Shown: positions 33,766 to 45,054 of the stretch, piece by piece
Layout: every line of letters starts with the position of its first letter
Position numbering within the stretch: position 1 is the first letter of the stretch
Source: Hyparrhenia diplandra
Taxonomy: Eukaryota > Streptophyta > Magnoliopsida > Poales > Poaceae
Assembly (NCBI GenBank): GCA_015847255.1
Contig: JADLZK010007659.1
Location: 1-64,000, forward strand
Length of the DNA: 64,000 nt
Direction: 5' to 3'
Notes under the pieces: model-generated
What the model was told of the DNA's origin: nothing
Databases searched by the model: none
The model's input: only the letters and a program-made list of their open reading frames with translations
Translations under genes and position numbers: made by a program

Positions 33766-34929
33766 GAAGCAACTCCAAAGAATAAGCCCCAAAAACAGTA
33801 ACCCCTACTTTTTATTTGGGTGCTTCCCTACTTTTAGGGTCATTTGTTTTTCTAGTCCGAACTCCAAAGAATAGCCCCAAAAATAGGGTTCTTATTTCTT
33901 AATTCCCTCTATTTTTTCACACACTATATGTATAAGGTACTTGAGAACATCGTAATATAAAATAATTTACTTAAACAATAACGATAAAAACACCACACCT
34001 AAAATTACAAATAAAATATGAATTTTTAATTCAAATTCAAATACAATTTTGGTCCGAATTTAATGATAGTCGACCACAACATCATCTGATTCTTCTTCCT
34101 CCCACCATTGCTCAAAAAAAAATATCTTCATCATCAGTAAGCACCATCTGCAATATCATAGCATATTAATTTATAATTCAACTATCGGGCAAGTGATATG
34201 GATAAAACTGTACCAAAAAAAACAAGACATAATTAATAAGCTGAACAACCTGCTGCAATATGTCCTATGCAGTAGCCACACGGAGCCATGATTAGGGGTT
34301 CTATACAATCATGGAATCTGTGATACTTGACAACCTACACAATCATGGAATTTGTGAAAAAAAAACTCACGGAAAATCCAAAGCGATTGGAACCGTATAC
34401 ATGTTCAGAAAATCCAAAGCGATTGGAACTTGCTTACCTTGGACAGGATGGAGCAGGGTCCGTCCGCTGGTGCCGTTGCCCCTACTTGAGCTCACGGATC
34501 GATGGGGATGGCAGGGCGTTGGTGACAGATGCAGTGCCAGTTCCTTCCCGTAGATCTAGATTCCAGTCGCGTCCTTCTTGTGGGCAGACCGGGAAGGGCT
34601 AGCTCGCGAGCACAACTGTAGGGGAGGGAGGGAAACAACAGGAAGTGGAAGCAGCTGGGGAGAAGGAATAACGAGGCGGCGCCGGTCAGCTCATGGTCGC
34701 GAGCGGGAAAGGAAGCGCCGCCGCGCGGCTCTTGTCGCGAGCGAGAAGAAAGCCCCCGCGAGGAGAACAGGCGAAACAGAATTTTCGGGGCTTGGCTAGA
34801 CCCAACAAAGATGGGGGTATGGAGGGTGGGTTTTGTTGGCCCAACAATTTTCGGCCCTGGTTGATTTTTTTTTTTGAGTCCCAATATTTAGTTATTGGGG
34901 CCTGAGTAGGGACCCTGCTAGAGTTACTC
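33766..34929. mobile_element. PIF/Harbinger-like element (1.16 kb)
   Basis: The left end GAAGCAACTCCAAAG and right end CTAGAGTTACTC are inverted copies flanked by TAA (33,763-33,765 and 34,930-34,932). The related sequence in C2 (44,668-44,690) lacks the insert. On the minus strand at about 34,062-34,116 an acidic tail EQWWEEEESDDVVVDYH and stop resembles the C-terminus of a PIF-element protein. The remainder is AT-rich, then a GC-rich block at 34,440-34,800, possibly captured leader DNA. No intact transposase. Confidence 0.8.
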
Positions 34930-34932
34930 TAA

Positions 34933-35270
34933 CTTTTCGAGAGGGGAAAACCAAGGTACTGCATCCATCTTGGATCGGAGTTGCTGAGCTGCTTATTGCT
35001 TCGGTGTCCGACTGTCTGTCGTCCGTCCGGCGGTCCTCGATCGATCGTCGTGAACTCTGAACACATAGATCAGTACAATACGTACGTTGCCTGCACCCCC
35101 GGCTCTTTTTCAGATGGTCCCGGCCGGCCGTTGGTGGTGGTGTGTGTGCAGGGCTGCAGGCACCAGAGATGCGCACTGCACTTGCAATACGCAAGCATGG
35201 TTACCTCTTTAGTTTGCTCACAAAATACCATGTGAAGGAAGTGTGTGGTTCGGTGCGTGTAGGTCGTAGT
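34933..35270. repeat. Non-coding module, copy C1 right part
   Basis: Continues C1 after the transposon. It matches 44,690-44,830 (AACCAAGGTACTGCATC, GTTGCTGAGCTGCTTATTGC, GTCGTGAACTCTGAAC) and 45,715-45,890 (CTTTTTCAGATGGTC, AGATGCGCACTGC, AAGCATGGTTACCT, GTGTGGTTCG). It is non-coding. Confidence 0.8.
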
Positions 35271-35284
35271 ACAAATTAAACGTA

Positions 35285-35518
35285 CTCCTTCGTTTTGACA
35301 ATCTTTGCGATTTTTTTTACCATATAAACCATGTTTGACCTCCTCGCCTTATTCAACTTTTTTAATAAATATTACCACTTTTATTATGACTTATTACATC
35401 ACTAAAGATATTGTAATGACGTTTTGTTTGTTTTATAATTTACATGAAAAATTTGAATAAGACGGCGATCAAACACGCTTTATATGAAGTTAAAGAATCG
35501 CAAAGATTGGAAAATGAG
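35285..35518. mobile_element. Stowaway-like MITE (234 bp, diverged ends)
   Basis: CTCCTTCGTTTTGACAATCT and the right end AGATTGGAAAATGAG are imperfect inverted copies between TA dinucleotides, with AATC(T)TTGCGATT/AATCGCAAAGATT inside. The interior holds the common TTTGACC...TTATTCAA words seen in the MITE at 44,280. Confidence 0.78.
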
Positions 35519-36465
35519 TACATGCATACATGATACATGTACGTACAAGACAAGAAGGATCGGACAACGACACCACGTACAGGTCGTGATGATGAGAAAC
35601 TAATTAAGTAGCGGCGAGGTGCAGTGCATGCAGGTAATTAAATCAGGTTGAAACCAAAAACATAAAAACAATGTCTGAACTCTGAAGGAGCCAAGGCGCA
35701 AAAGGCTAGTATTTGCACTGCAATGCAACGGCCAACGGCTGCATTCTGAGCATGTGCAGGAGACGATCGCGAATGAAACAAGGCGTGTCTTGATCTGCTG
35801 AAACTACACACACATGTTATCCATGATGTGCTGACACAAGCACGCTGAAAAACGTTTGAGATCGATCGAGCAGAGCGTCTGTTCCGTTGGTCCAAGCCGT
35901 CGCAGTCTGACAGATTCAGAGTATAATCAAATCAGCCAATGAAATCCCTCGTTAAAAACGCCTGGTCACATCATAATCACATCACTAGGGCTCTCCTAGT
36001 GACTGTTCCAGTGTCCAAGGGCTGCCGACCTGCCGTAGTGTTCCTAGAAGATGGTTTGTTCTTTGTTAGTAGAGGAACTTTTTTTAGAAAAAATTAAAAA
36101 AGAGGAATTGAGCAAGAACGGTTTTTGGCTGCTTCCTCTACCTGAGCTGTTAACTGTTTGCCTCTATAAGTAGAGTACTCCGTATCTACCAAAATAATTG
36201 TACATGTCATGTATTCACTAGTCAAAATTTTCAAGTTTATTAACAAAAAATGTCAATATTTATATCTCCAAATAAATTTATCACAAAAAAAAGCTTTAAC
36301 AATTTATGGGTTGATTTTCTCTTCCTTCGTCCGTGTCAACAAACAATTCCAAATACCCCTAATGGATTCGAAGGTCCCAAATCAATTAACTTGTTCCATT
36401 ATTTTAACGAATATGACAGTAGACAGAAGGTTTTATGATTCCACGGTATTTACGTCGGCTGCAGA
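35519..36465. other. Intergenic sequence with duplicated flank
   Basis: Contains the word TGCACTGCAATGCAACGGCC and following GGCCAACGGCTGCATTCTG at about 35,714-35,746, shared with 44,990-45,026. It also contains the partner of 32,515-32,900 at 35,875-36,190. From 36,200 to 36,465 it is AT-rich with MITE-like words (TATATCTCCAAATAAATTTA) but no clean ends. No gene. Confidence 0.5.
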
Positions 36466-37310
36466 TATTTTCTTTCTAAGTAATATTGGAATCCAATTAG
36501 CTAGCATAGGTGTGCAATAAAACACAGGTCACAAGCGTCGTACTCATATGAAACTTTTGTTACATGAAAGCTAAAAGTCATTGCAACTTGCCTGATATAG
36601 TCATATTGAGGGGGTTTCATATATGAGGGTTATATTATTGGGTTCCCATAATCATGTGAAGAATGAAGTGATTTTTTGTTTTCTAGATGAATGTGACAGG
36701 ATATACTAGTTAAAATGTGTCTTTTGTCTTCAAGGTATCTCTGTGACCCTGGAAGAGGATGGGTACTGATGCATCCTAACATATGGAAATCATCTTTAAT
36801 AAACAACATTAGAGGCTGCTTAGAACATATTCATTCACATAGTTTCCATTAAAACGAAACGTCTTGGTCGTTTATGCCACATCATGAGCTTCTGTCTCTA
36901 ACATACGGAAAACATCTTTAATAAATAGCATTAAAGGCTGCTTAGAACATATTGATTTGCATATTTTTCCATTAAAACGAAACGTCTTGGTCGTTTATGC
37001 CACATCATGAGCTTCTGTCTCTGATGTTTTCTTTTTCCAAATGCAGGTGAGACAGATAAGTTGCAAACGGAAGATGAGATTTAGTACTTAGCAAGAGATT
37101 GGGGAACCAGGGAGGATCCTCTGATGCTGAATCTACTCTACTTTGCTGAACAGAGCTCCCAAAAAAAAGGGTGAAAAGAAATCTTCATGTGTTCCTGCAC
37201 ATGCACAATGGCTTTGATGTTACTCACATGTGCTAATTCCCTAGTTATAGTACCTGCATGAAAACAATGACTGTCCTGCCTGGTGTTGCATTGTAGTTGC
37301 CTAGTTGGAA
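36466..37310 (+). pseudogene. DUF295 gene 3' fragment, copy 1 (last intron and exon)
   Basis: Collinear with the last intron, last exon and 3' flank of the F-box/DUF295 gene (42,590-43,340). Shared features are TTGGAATCCAATTAGCTAG, TATAGTCATATTGAGGG, GACCCTGGA(A/G)GAGGATGGGTA, the acceptor AAATGCAG at about 37,039-37,047 and the exon frame GETDKLQTEDEI plus stop. There is no upstream main exon, so it cannot encode the protein. A tandem internal duplication of the intron word ACGTCTTGGTCGTTTATGCC occurs near 36,859 and 36,981. Confidence 0.8.
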
Positions 37311-37596
37311 CACCTTTCTAATCAGCTACGAATGTTGTCTTCTGTTTGTATGAACGAGTGACTGCTTGAGCTGTTGTGGTTTTATTATTAATTGTAATAT
37401 TACGCTTCTAGATTTCCGGTTGTCCTGTTGTGGCCTGTGGTTTGATTTGTGTGTTTCATTCAGACTTTGCGGAAGTTGGTGCATAATCAGCACGATCTGT
37501 GCAGGAGGATCATCATGCATGGTTCTGGTAACAGCTGCTGCTGTCTTTTTTATTTCAGAGTTTGTGTTTCTTATTGGAACCATTCAGAGTAGCCAG

Positions 37597-37630
<34 letters not shown>

Positions 37631-37959
37631 GAAAAGTCTGCTTTAGTTTAGTGCTTCTTATTGGAAAAATTCAGAGTAGCCAGAAAATTCTGACTAAATT
37701 TGAATCTATAACAGTTCCTTAAAATTTGAAAAAAAACTCTGGAAACCACCAAGAAAAAGAAATGTTCTTAAATTTGGGGTTTGTGGTGCTTGCCCTGTCC
37801 GTTTTTCTTCAGGTGTTGTTCTCCGGTCCTAGCCTTATTATAGAGATATTAAAACCACCTTTGAAAACAATGAAGGGCTCTTTTTCGATTTATGTTGTTT
37901 GCTAGAAAAGAATATTTGATTTTTGGTGAAGGAGGATAGATTCCTATATGAAATCCTAA
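37311..37959. other. Intergenic sequence between DUF295 fragments
   Basis: No gene. It includes an (AAAAG)n run at 37,599-37,636. The words (C/G)AGAGTAGCCAGAAAA occur twice, near 37,586 and 37,672, flanking it. Confidence 0.5.
37599..37636. repeat. Simple repeat (AAAAG)n after an A-run
   Basis: An A-run passes into AAAAG repeated about five times. It lies between two copies of TTCAGAGTAGCCAGAAAA, consistent with slippage or a small duplication. Confidence 0.85.
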
Positions 37960-38420
37960 CAAAAATATGACTCGCAAAATAACTTTCAACAGCAGTGGTA
38001 GAGGCGGCTTAGAACATACTGATTCACGTAGGTTTTCATCGATAAAAAACTTTTGGTCATTTTGAACCACTCCATGTGCTTCTGTGATGTTTTTTTTTTT
38101 TTTTCTCCGAAATGCAGGTGAGACAGAGGAAGCTGCAAACAGCAGGGGTGGATCCACAGGAAATTCTGGAACCTGAGGAAGTGGAATCTCTGCTTATATG
38201 TGGAGGGAACTTGTTCTGCTGATGCCTGTATACTACTCTAAACTGAGCAAAGCTACATTAAAATGGGTGAAAGAAATCTTGACGCAGCCATGTGTTCATA
38301 CACACGGACAAATGGCTCTAATGTCCTTCAGAAATATTGATTTCGATGTCACTAGCTATTGTCTAGCTACATTAAAAAAGACCAACCTGCCTGATACGGT
38401 GTTTTTATGGCGAATGGTGT
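37960..38420 (+). pseudogene. DUF295 gene 3' fragment, copy 2
   Basis: The intron words CTTAGAACATA.TGATT.AC and AACTTTTGGTCATTT are followed by acceptor AAATGCAG (about 38,109-38,117) and an exon beginning GETEEAAN, more diverged than copy 1. Downstream words ATGTGTTC.T and CAAATGGCT(C/T)TAATGT parallel the 3' flank at 37,190-37,230 and 43,180-43,200. No main exon is present. Confidence 0.65.
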
Positions 38421-39090
38421 AGCCTGCTTGCACCGTGGGTTCTAATATGCCTCTGGTTGTGGGTTTGTCTCTGTTTCTGAATACTGGTTTTGATTTGTGT
38501 GATTCAGTTTTTGTGGGAGGTTGCTGCATGTTCTCTGTATGATGAATGGATGCTGATCTATCTATAAGTATAATTTCTCAAAAAAATTTAGGCCATTTAC
38601 ATTTAATAACGACGGGGCTATATTCACATATAAATTCTATTGCGGACCAATTAATAATTTTATAAAAAGGTGAAATACAAAAAAATCCATAAAACAATGC
38701 GCTTATGGGCTTCATCAGCTCTGTAGGTTCCGTTGCTCAATCATGGCCCAGCCGAACCAGGTCCATTTCAGAGCTGAACACACGGTACTAGGATTCCCAC
38801 GGTACTACGGTACACGCCATCCACGATATTGCCTCGCTGTTTCCGTTTTAGGATTGCGTCTGCCTGTTCAGGCCTGGTCTCACGTGAGAATTGTTTATGT
38901 GTATTGATGAGTTTTATTAGAAGAAGAGCAAAATTGTAATAAACTGAAGACTGGCAAATAAAATTATTAAACAAAACAGACATCATGACAGAGTTTTGCC
39001 AACATAATTGGCATGTGCCAACGGACTCAAGACAGCGTGGCGAGTCTTCCATGTACAAATTTCAATTGTGAAATTGCTTCTCTCGATGAT
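38421..39090. other. Intergenic sequence, no gene recognised
   Basis: Mixed composition with no splice-supported frame and no clear transposon ends. Confidence 0.4.
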
Positions 39091-39099
39091 GAAAAGGAC

Positions 39100-40330
39100 G
39101 TGCACATGCTACAAAGATTTGGTCGCGGCGGTCAGTTGGTGGTGCTCCCCTCTTCTTCCTTGTCGGTTGCGGTTTCAGCGTCGCCTCGGTGGCGGGGCTG
39201 GGTGGCCAGGTATGTCTTCGCGGTGCTGTGGCGGCATTGTAGTGATGTACCGATCCATCTACTCGGCCGGGGAGCGCGGTGGCGGTGGGGAGTCCTGGTT
39301 GCTTGTCCGTGAGCGCGGCGAAGGGGCGATGGCATTCCGGGCGAAAGCCTTCACCGACATTCATGCCGGTGGTAATGGTGGTGGCGCTCCTGGAGCGTCG
39401 TTCTTCCCGTTGGGGACACCATTCCGGGGCATCGTGTTCTCGAGGCATGGAGTCTCGGGGTGAAAACCCGGTCCGAGTTTTACGGGACGGCGGCGGCGGG
39501 CCTACGGCGTCGCGTTCTCCTTGAGGCGGCGCTTCTCGAGACTCATCTCAGCTTGTGGCAATGTGGGAGGTGGATTGGTTGGCCCGTGTGCGGCGGCATA
39601 GGAGGTGCGCCTTGGTCTTGGTGTTGGCGGCAAGGTGCGAGAGGGCCCATGGGTGCTAGTGGCCTCGGGTCGGTGTGCTTGGTGCGTGGTGATCTCGGTG
39701 ATGGCCGGGCAGAGGTGGGGTTTCTCCGGCGGTTTCATTTATCCGAGTCCTGGGCGGTGGATTTAGTGGAGTGTGAGTCGGTGGGTGAGGCGAATGAGGC
39801 CCCCACCTTGAGTAAGCCGGGATCGTGGTTTTCAATGGTGCCCTGAAGGGATTGTTCTGCCGATGCATCGGCCGAGGCGGGGATCGGCGATCATGCGTGT
39901 GCGGCTTGGGGACAATGGTCCCGTGGTGGAGGAGTGATGGTAGCCGCTAGGACCTGCGGCGGGCTGCGGCACGGCGTTGGTAACGACGGCGGCGGTTCCG
40001 GCGGGTGCTTTTATCTCCTCTCCCGGGTGGCGGTGGTGTTGTTTGTGTTGTGTGTGTTGTGTCGATGTCCCAATCCGGCCCAGGTCGTTGCGGATGGAGG
40101 CTCGTGTTGATGACCCAATCCAACTGAGCGGAGCTTCATGTTAATTTTCTCCCATCCGAGTTTGTTTGTTGTAACAAGTGGTAGTGGAGGGATATCTCCC
40201 CGTAGTTGAGTTGAGTGGGCGTAGGTAGTGGCGCGAGTTGAGTTGATTTGGTGCACAGGTGTGCGGGTGGAGTAGGGTATCCTCCACATTTATATGGTTT
40301 TTACGGCTGGGTTTCAGGCCAAAAACTAGG
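39100..40330. other. GC-rich island, probably transposable-element derived
   Basis: About 1.2 kb of high GC in an AT-richer setting, with open but unrelated frames on both strands and no domain that I recognise. A poly-T run at 40,345-40,357 just beyond its right edge would be a poly-A tail on the minus strand, which hints at a retroposed sequence (LINE leader or processed DNA). No target duplication was found. Confidence 0.35.
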
Positions 40331-41199
40331 TGACGACACTTGCCTTTTTTTTTTTTCTTCGTCCCCAATAGAAATCGCGACAAAGCTTTTGCCGTCCTTT
40401 CTAAAAAAAATACTACAAAAATTTGTGTGCTGCAAACCTACTTTACCTGCACAGAACGAAAACCGAAGTGAGCTGCAGCCTCTTCTCCTTCGAGAAATGG
40501 ATGAAAAGAATATTATTGCTGCACCGAGCAATAGAGGAAAAATAAAGTGGGTATATCTTTTTCTTACATAAATAAATTTTGATGCGGATAATTAATTTCT
40601 TTGGTAAAAAATGAAATCAAATTTACAAAATGCAGGAAAAAAACAACGCACACATGGCCCAGCCCAGCCCAACAGGTCCATTATATCGTTTTTTTTTTTT
40701 TTTTTTTTTTGACAATCCAATCCATCATCAGTTCTGAATGCATATGCTCTGAATCCCTTGCGCTGCCCTTCGCCTGCACCTGCGGTCCTGCTCCTGCACC
40801 ACAGCCCCAGGCGGCCACCGAAGCCGACATTGAGGCCTCCAAGGTATTTGCATCAGCCCCTCCACCTTTCTTCCTCTAGTCTCCTCCATGCTCCATCTCC
40901 CAGCCTCCACCTCCTAGGCCAGGCCGTCGCCGCGCGAGTCTGCAATGCCTCTGCTCCTGTTCAGTGGTCGATTCTTCTAGTCCCCTTCCACCTCCCATAG
41001 TTATCTTCTTGAATCCGTTTGCTGATTATGTCGTGATTCTACACCAAGGCCCTTGCGATCTATGCACAAGGCGATTGTTTGTGATTCGTAGGCATCAAGG
41101 GTGATTCTTTGTGCCCACCAGGTGTTCGATTCAATGCCGGCGCGCCTCTTTCTCCTCTGTCTGACCTGACCATGCCTTTGCTCCTCTTTGCTTCGCAGG
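40331..41199 (+). promoter_or_regulatory. Promoter and 5' leader of the F-box/DUF295 gene
   Basis: A GC-richer leader-like block (about 40,740-40,841) ends in a possible donor (AAGGTATTT). A good acceptor (TTCGCAG) lies at about 41,192-41,198 just before the ATG at 41,200, suggesting a 5' UTR intron. A T-run of about 21 is at 40,690-40,711. No clear TATA box was identified. Confidence 0.4.
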
Positions 41200-43058
41200 A
41201 TGGCACAAGTCGAGGTCTCCCCGCCGTGGTCGGACCTCCTACCGGAGCTCCTTGGGCTAGTCTTCCTCCGCCGCCCCTAAGCGCGCCGACCGTGCCTTCT
41301 TCACTGCTGTCTGCCGTGCGTGGCGCTCCGCGGCGCGGCAGTGCCGCCTGCCGCCGCCGTCGCCGGTGCCATGGCTGGTGGTTCCTGACGGCAGCGCCAC
41401 CAGCTTCCCAGACGGTGAGACCTTCCAGCTGCCGGATGGTGTGCGCTACCACACCTCCTGTGGCGAGTACCTTGTCCTGTCGCGCAGTGATGGCAGCTGC
41501 TTCCTGATGAACCACTTCACCAAGGCCACCGTACCGCTTCCCAACCTGTCTTCGTTTAGCTACTACCAAGAGCCTGTGGAGGTGGATGAAGACATGGACC
41601 TTGAGGAGGCGGACACCTGGATGCGCTACAAGGACGCATGCGGGATATCTGTACTCTCACTGGTTGTGTGCTCCACGCGCCTCGTCGCTGCCATACTTGG
41701 TGTTGGGGGGATCGGTAGAATTGCTCTATGCCGACCAGGGGCTGCTTCATGGTCAGTGAGTGCACATACGGGGTGCATGTTGCTCTCAAGTACATTGGTC
41801 TTCTTTCAACGGAAGCTCTACGCTATCGACATGTTCATCTTGGGCTATGAGTTTCTTATTGCCATCGACATTGTGGATGAGAATGACAGTGATGAGCCAA
41901 AGGTGTCTCGGATTGGGCGCCTAAAAATGAAGAGAGCTTACTTTCCATTTGGAACACATTTACATTGCATGCGCTACCTTGTTGAATCCCATGGGAAACT
42001 GTTAATGATCCGCAGATTACATTCCCACAAAAGGCAAGATGGCATTGCTGTGGCTGGTAACAACAAATGTCAAGTGTTTGAGGCTGATTTTGAGCAGCGC
42101 TTGTGGGCTGAAGTGGGGACTTTGGGGAACAGCCAAGCATTGTTTGTTGGGAAACGGTACACCAGAGCTGTTCATGTGTCTCCCTACGATGTTTCAAGGG
42201 ACTGTATCTTCTTTGTGGCTGATAATCTCTGGCAGGATGTGAATCAAAGCACTGAATCTTGTGGATTATATGACATGAAAGATGAGAAGGTCTATTCACC
42301 CTTGCCTATGGTGTCATGGAAGAGTGGGGTAGTCCCAGCAACCTGGACTTTCTCACAGGGTAAGTGCTTTGGTTATTTTGGTTTTGGTAGGCTTTACAAG
42401 AACATAAAAATAAAAATATTATGATGTTTTTTCTGTGAAGAAGTATCAAAACATTTCTCCTAGACCACCTATATTTTAATTTCTTGCACACATGTTTAAA
42501 TATTATTAACTAGATAACTCGAGTCCTAAATGATGTAGACCACAAAAATAATACAATCGTACAGTATCAACTGGGTAAAAAAATATGCTTATGTTGGAAT
42601 CCAATTAGCTAGAATATTTGTGCAATAAAACAGAGCCACAAGCGTCATACTCATACAAAAATTTTGTTAAATGGAAGCTAAAAGACACTGCAACTTACCT
42701 CATATAGTCATATTGAGGGTGTTCTTATATGAGGGTTATATTATTAGATTCCCATAATCATGTGAAAAATGAATTGATTTTTTTGTTTTCTAGATGAATG
42801 TGACATGCTGGTTAAAATCGCCTTTTTGTCTTCATGATATCTGTGTGACCCTGGAGGAGGATGGGTACTGGTGCAATCCTAACATACGGAAAACATCTTT
42901 TATAAACAGCATCAGAGGCTGTTTAGAACATATTGATTTACATAGTTTTCCATTAAAACGAACGTCTTTGTCGTTTATGCCACATCTGAGCTTCTGTCTG
43001 ATTTTTTTATCTAAATGCAGGTGAGGCAGATAAGTTGCAAACGGAAGTGGAGTATTAG
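41200..43058 (+). CDS. F-box protein with DUF295 (KIB1-4 beta-propeller type) domain
   Basis: Two exons, 41,200-42,359 and 43,021-43,058, joined at GT-AG. The protein is about 399 residues and ends GEADKLQTEVEY. The N-terminus MAQVEVSPPWSDLLPELLGL followed by ADRAFFTAVCRAWRSAARQ is a plant F-box, which docks the protein on SKP1 in SCF ubiquitin ligases. The body (VPWLVVPDG, EYLVLSRSDGSCFLMNHFTK, FEADFEQRLWAEVGTLGN and LFVGKRYTRAVHVS) is the DUF295 domain, a large grass family of mostly unknown targets. A single T at about 41,278 creates a stop between the two halves of the F-box; without it the frame reads RRPKRADRAFF. The rest (from 41,283 onward) is intact. An alternative is translation from the ATG at 41,366, lacking the F-box. 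Confidence 0.82.
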
Positions 43059-43345
43059 TACTTAGCAGGAGATTGTGGAACCAAGGGGGAGGATCCTCTG
43101 ATGCTGCATCTACTCTACTTTTCTGAACAGAGCTACCAAAAAGGGTGAAAGAAATCTTCAGTTGGTCCTGTGTTCCTGCACATGCACAATGGCTTTGATG
43201 TTACTCGCATGTGCTAATTCCCTAGTTATAGTACCTGCATGAAAACAGTGCTACTGTCCTGTTGCCTGGTAGGGTGCTTGCTTTTGTTTGTTTTTGGTAT
43301 GTGCTCTGTGTTGCATTGTAGTTGAAACATCAGTCTAATCAGCTA
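43059..43345 (+). other. 3' flank of the F-box/DUF295 gene
   Basis: Contains the words GAACAGAGCT.CCAAAAAG, GAAATCTTCA, CTGCACATGCACAATGGCTTTGATGTTACTC and GTGCTAATTCCCTAGTTATAG in short overlap with 37,140-37,250, so it is duplicated 3' UTR. The homologous copy at 37,080-37,310 supports a transcript end near here. Confidence 0.5.
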
Positions 43346-43667
43346 TGAATGCTAGGAAAATGAAGAGATGGTGGCTATTCAATAAATTAAGTAATACTTG
43401 GAAATACAAAAATGGAGCTGGCCTTTAATGTTAGGATTAATTTTTCAAGTTAGAATTCGATTTTTTGTGTCAAATATTTGTAGTAAATGGTCTAATTCCT
43501 TGCTTGTAAGGAATGAAACCAGAGTTTATGCATTATGTAAAAAAAAAGTTAGGTAAATGGAAAAGAAAATCTGAGGTGTGGGAAGCCGGTAAGTTAATCG
43601 CAAATGTAAATGGGCTCATTTATAGTTCCGCTGTCAGGTATGGGCCGACTCCTCGCTCAAAAGGACT

Positions 43668-43669
<2 letters not shown>

Positions 43670-43712
<43 letters not shown>

Positions 43713-44028
43713 AGAATAACGCAGACACTCATAACACGCACGCACGCACACTCACCCCTATGAACACACGCACGCAAACCCTACCCCTATGAGCACCTCC
43801 GAAGGATTGGCAACCGGCAGATCCGGAGATTACCGAGTCACCATAGGCGCCTCGTTGCCGGCGGGAACGCCGCTACCACTTAATGCATAACGCCGGTAAA
43901 TCCTTGGGAAAATCGGGGAAAAGGTCGAAAGCACCGGGATTTGAACCCCGGTGGGTAGCGTCCCACCTGGACCGCCCTACCATTGGACTACAAGCCCGCT
44001 TTTTTTTTTTTTTTTTTTTTTGAGGCGA
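43670..44028 (-). mobile_element. tRNA-derived SINE with homopolymer runs at both ends
   Basis: A target duplication GCTCAAAAGGACTAG (43,655-43,669) and GCTCAAAATGGACTAG (44,029-44,044) flanks the insert, and module copy C1 has the empty site. On the minus strand a tRNA-like head (GCGGGCTTGTAGTCCAATGG, box A type) and box B (GGGGTTCAAATCCCGG) are clear. The minus-strand 3' end is a 41-A tail (T at 43,671-43,711). Unusually, 22 A also precede the head (T at 44,000-44,021). Confidence 0.85.
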
Positions 44029-44279
44029 GCTCAAAATGGACTAGTGGACCTCAACAGTCAACAGTGGACCACATCAAAGAGCAGAGATCCCATCTTCCTT
44101 CCCTTTGATAGTTTGAGCTCTGGCCCATTAGATCTTTATTAAATCTATTTCCTTTAAGTCTTTCTTTTTTCTTCTTCTGGAAAGGAGCATAGGATGTATA
44201 AAATCCTTGAAAGCAGTGTACGAGAAGAAATTATGATTTGGACTTCTCTTGAATTTGGTGAAGTATCATATAAGTACTA

Positions 44280-44515
44280 CTCCCTCCATTCCAATTTATA
44301 AGTCGTTTGACTTTTTGTCCCTAAGTTTGACCAGTCGTCTTATTCAAAAAATTTGTGCAAATTTTTATTTTCTTTTTTCGTGGGTTGTTTTGTTGATATA
44401 AAATCTTCAAAAAATAGCTTAAATTTGATGATATTTACATAAATTTTTTGAATAAGGCAGTGGTCAAACTTAAAGTTTCAAAAGTCAAACGACTTATAAT
44501 TTGGAATGGAGGGAG
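44280..44515. mobile_element. Stowaway-like MITE (236 bp)
   Basis: The left end CTCCCTCCATTCCAATTTAT and its near-perfect reverse complement at the right end lie between TA dinucleotides. Arms of about 30 bp include AAGTCGTTTGAC/GTCAAACGACTT. Module C1 lacks it (ATAAGTATATCTATTT at 33,510), which confirms the boundaries. Confidence 0.93.
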
Positions 44516-45054
44516 TATTTCATATCAGTATCATACAAACTATTGAGCCATTGATTGATGATGAGTACAATATGGAAAGACTTGATTTATGGCAACAATA
44601 ATGTGCATTGAGTATAAACATTTTTCTATTAAATATTATTACTATTACAAATGTATTTGCATCTGCCTAATTCGGTCAGGTCACTAAAAACCAAGGTACT
44701 GCATCTTGGATCGAAGTTGCTGAGCTGCTTATTGCTTCGGTGTCCGACTGTCCTCGATCGATCGTCGTGAACTCTGAACTGATAATAGTACAATACGTTG
44801 CTTGCCCTGCACCCAGTTCGGTGCGCGTATGTACTCACTCTCACTCGGCCTCTGAATGAATTAGCATGTACTAGTTTGATATAATATGAAATATGTAGTT
44901 TTCTAGTGTGGTATGTATCAATATTCTCTTTTTTTATATATACAAAAAACAGTGTTTCTTCTGGCGTCTGGCGAATGCGCAAAAGGCTATATGCACTGCA
45001 ATGCAACGGCCAACGGCTGCATTCTGTGTTTCTTCTGGCGTCTGGCGAACAGAA

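Larger units (their letters stand above)
43346..44880. repeat. Non-coding module, copy C2
   Basis: Collinear with C1 (32,925-33,762 plus 34,933-35,060). It contains a SINE (43,670-44,028) and a Stowaway MITE (44,280-44,515) that are absent from C1, and lacks the PIF/Harbinger-like insertion of C1. The order downstream of the DUF295 gene suggests the module is ancestral 3' flank that was copied with gene fragments. Confidence 0.85.

Noticed and set aside
36209..36520. 103-codon frame before the first DUF295 fragment
   Set aside because: AT-rich, contains MITE-like words, and is not shared with the parallel duplicated segments.
43935..44000. Possible tRNA gene on the minus strand
   Set aside because: The tRNA-like boxes are good, but the sequence continues into a tailed body within a target duplication and the site is empty in a paralogous copy, so it is a SINE head.
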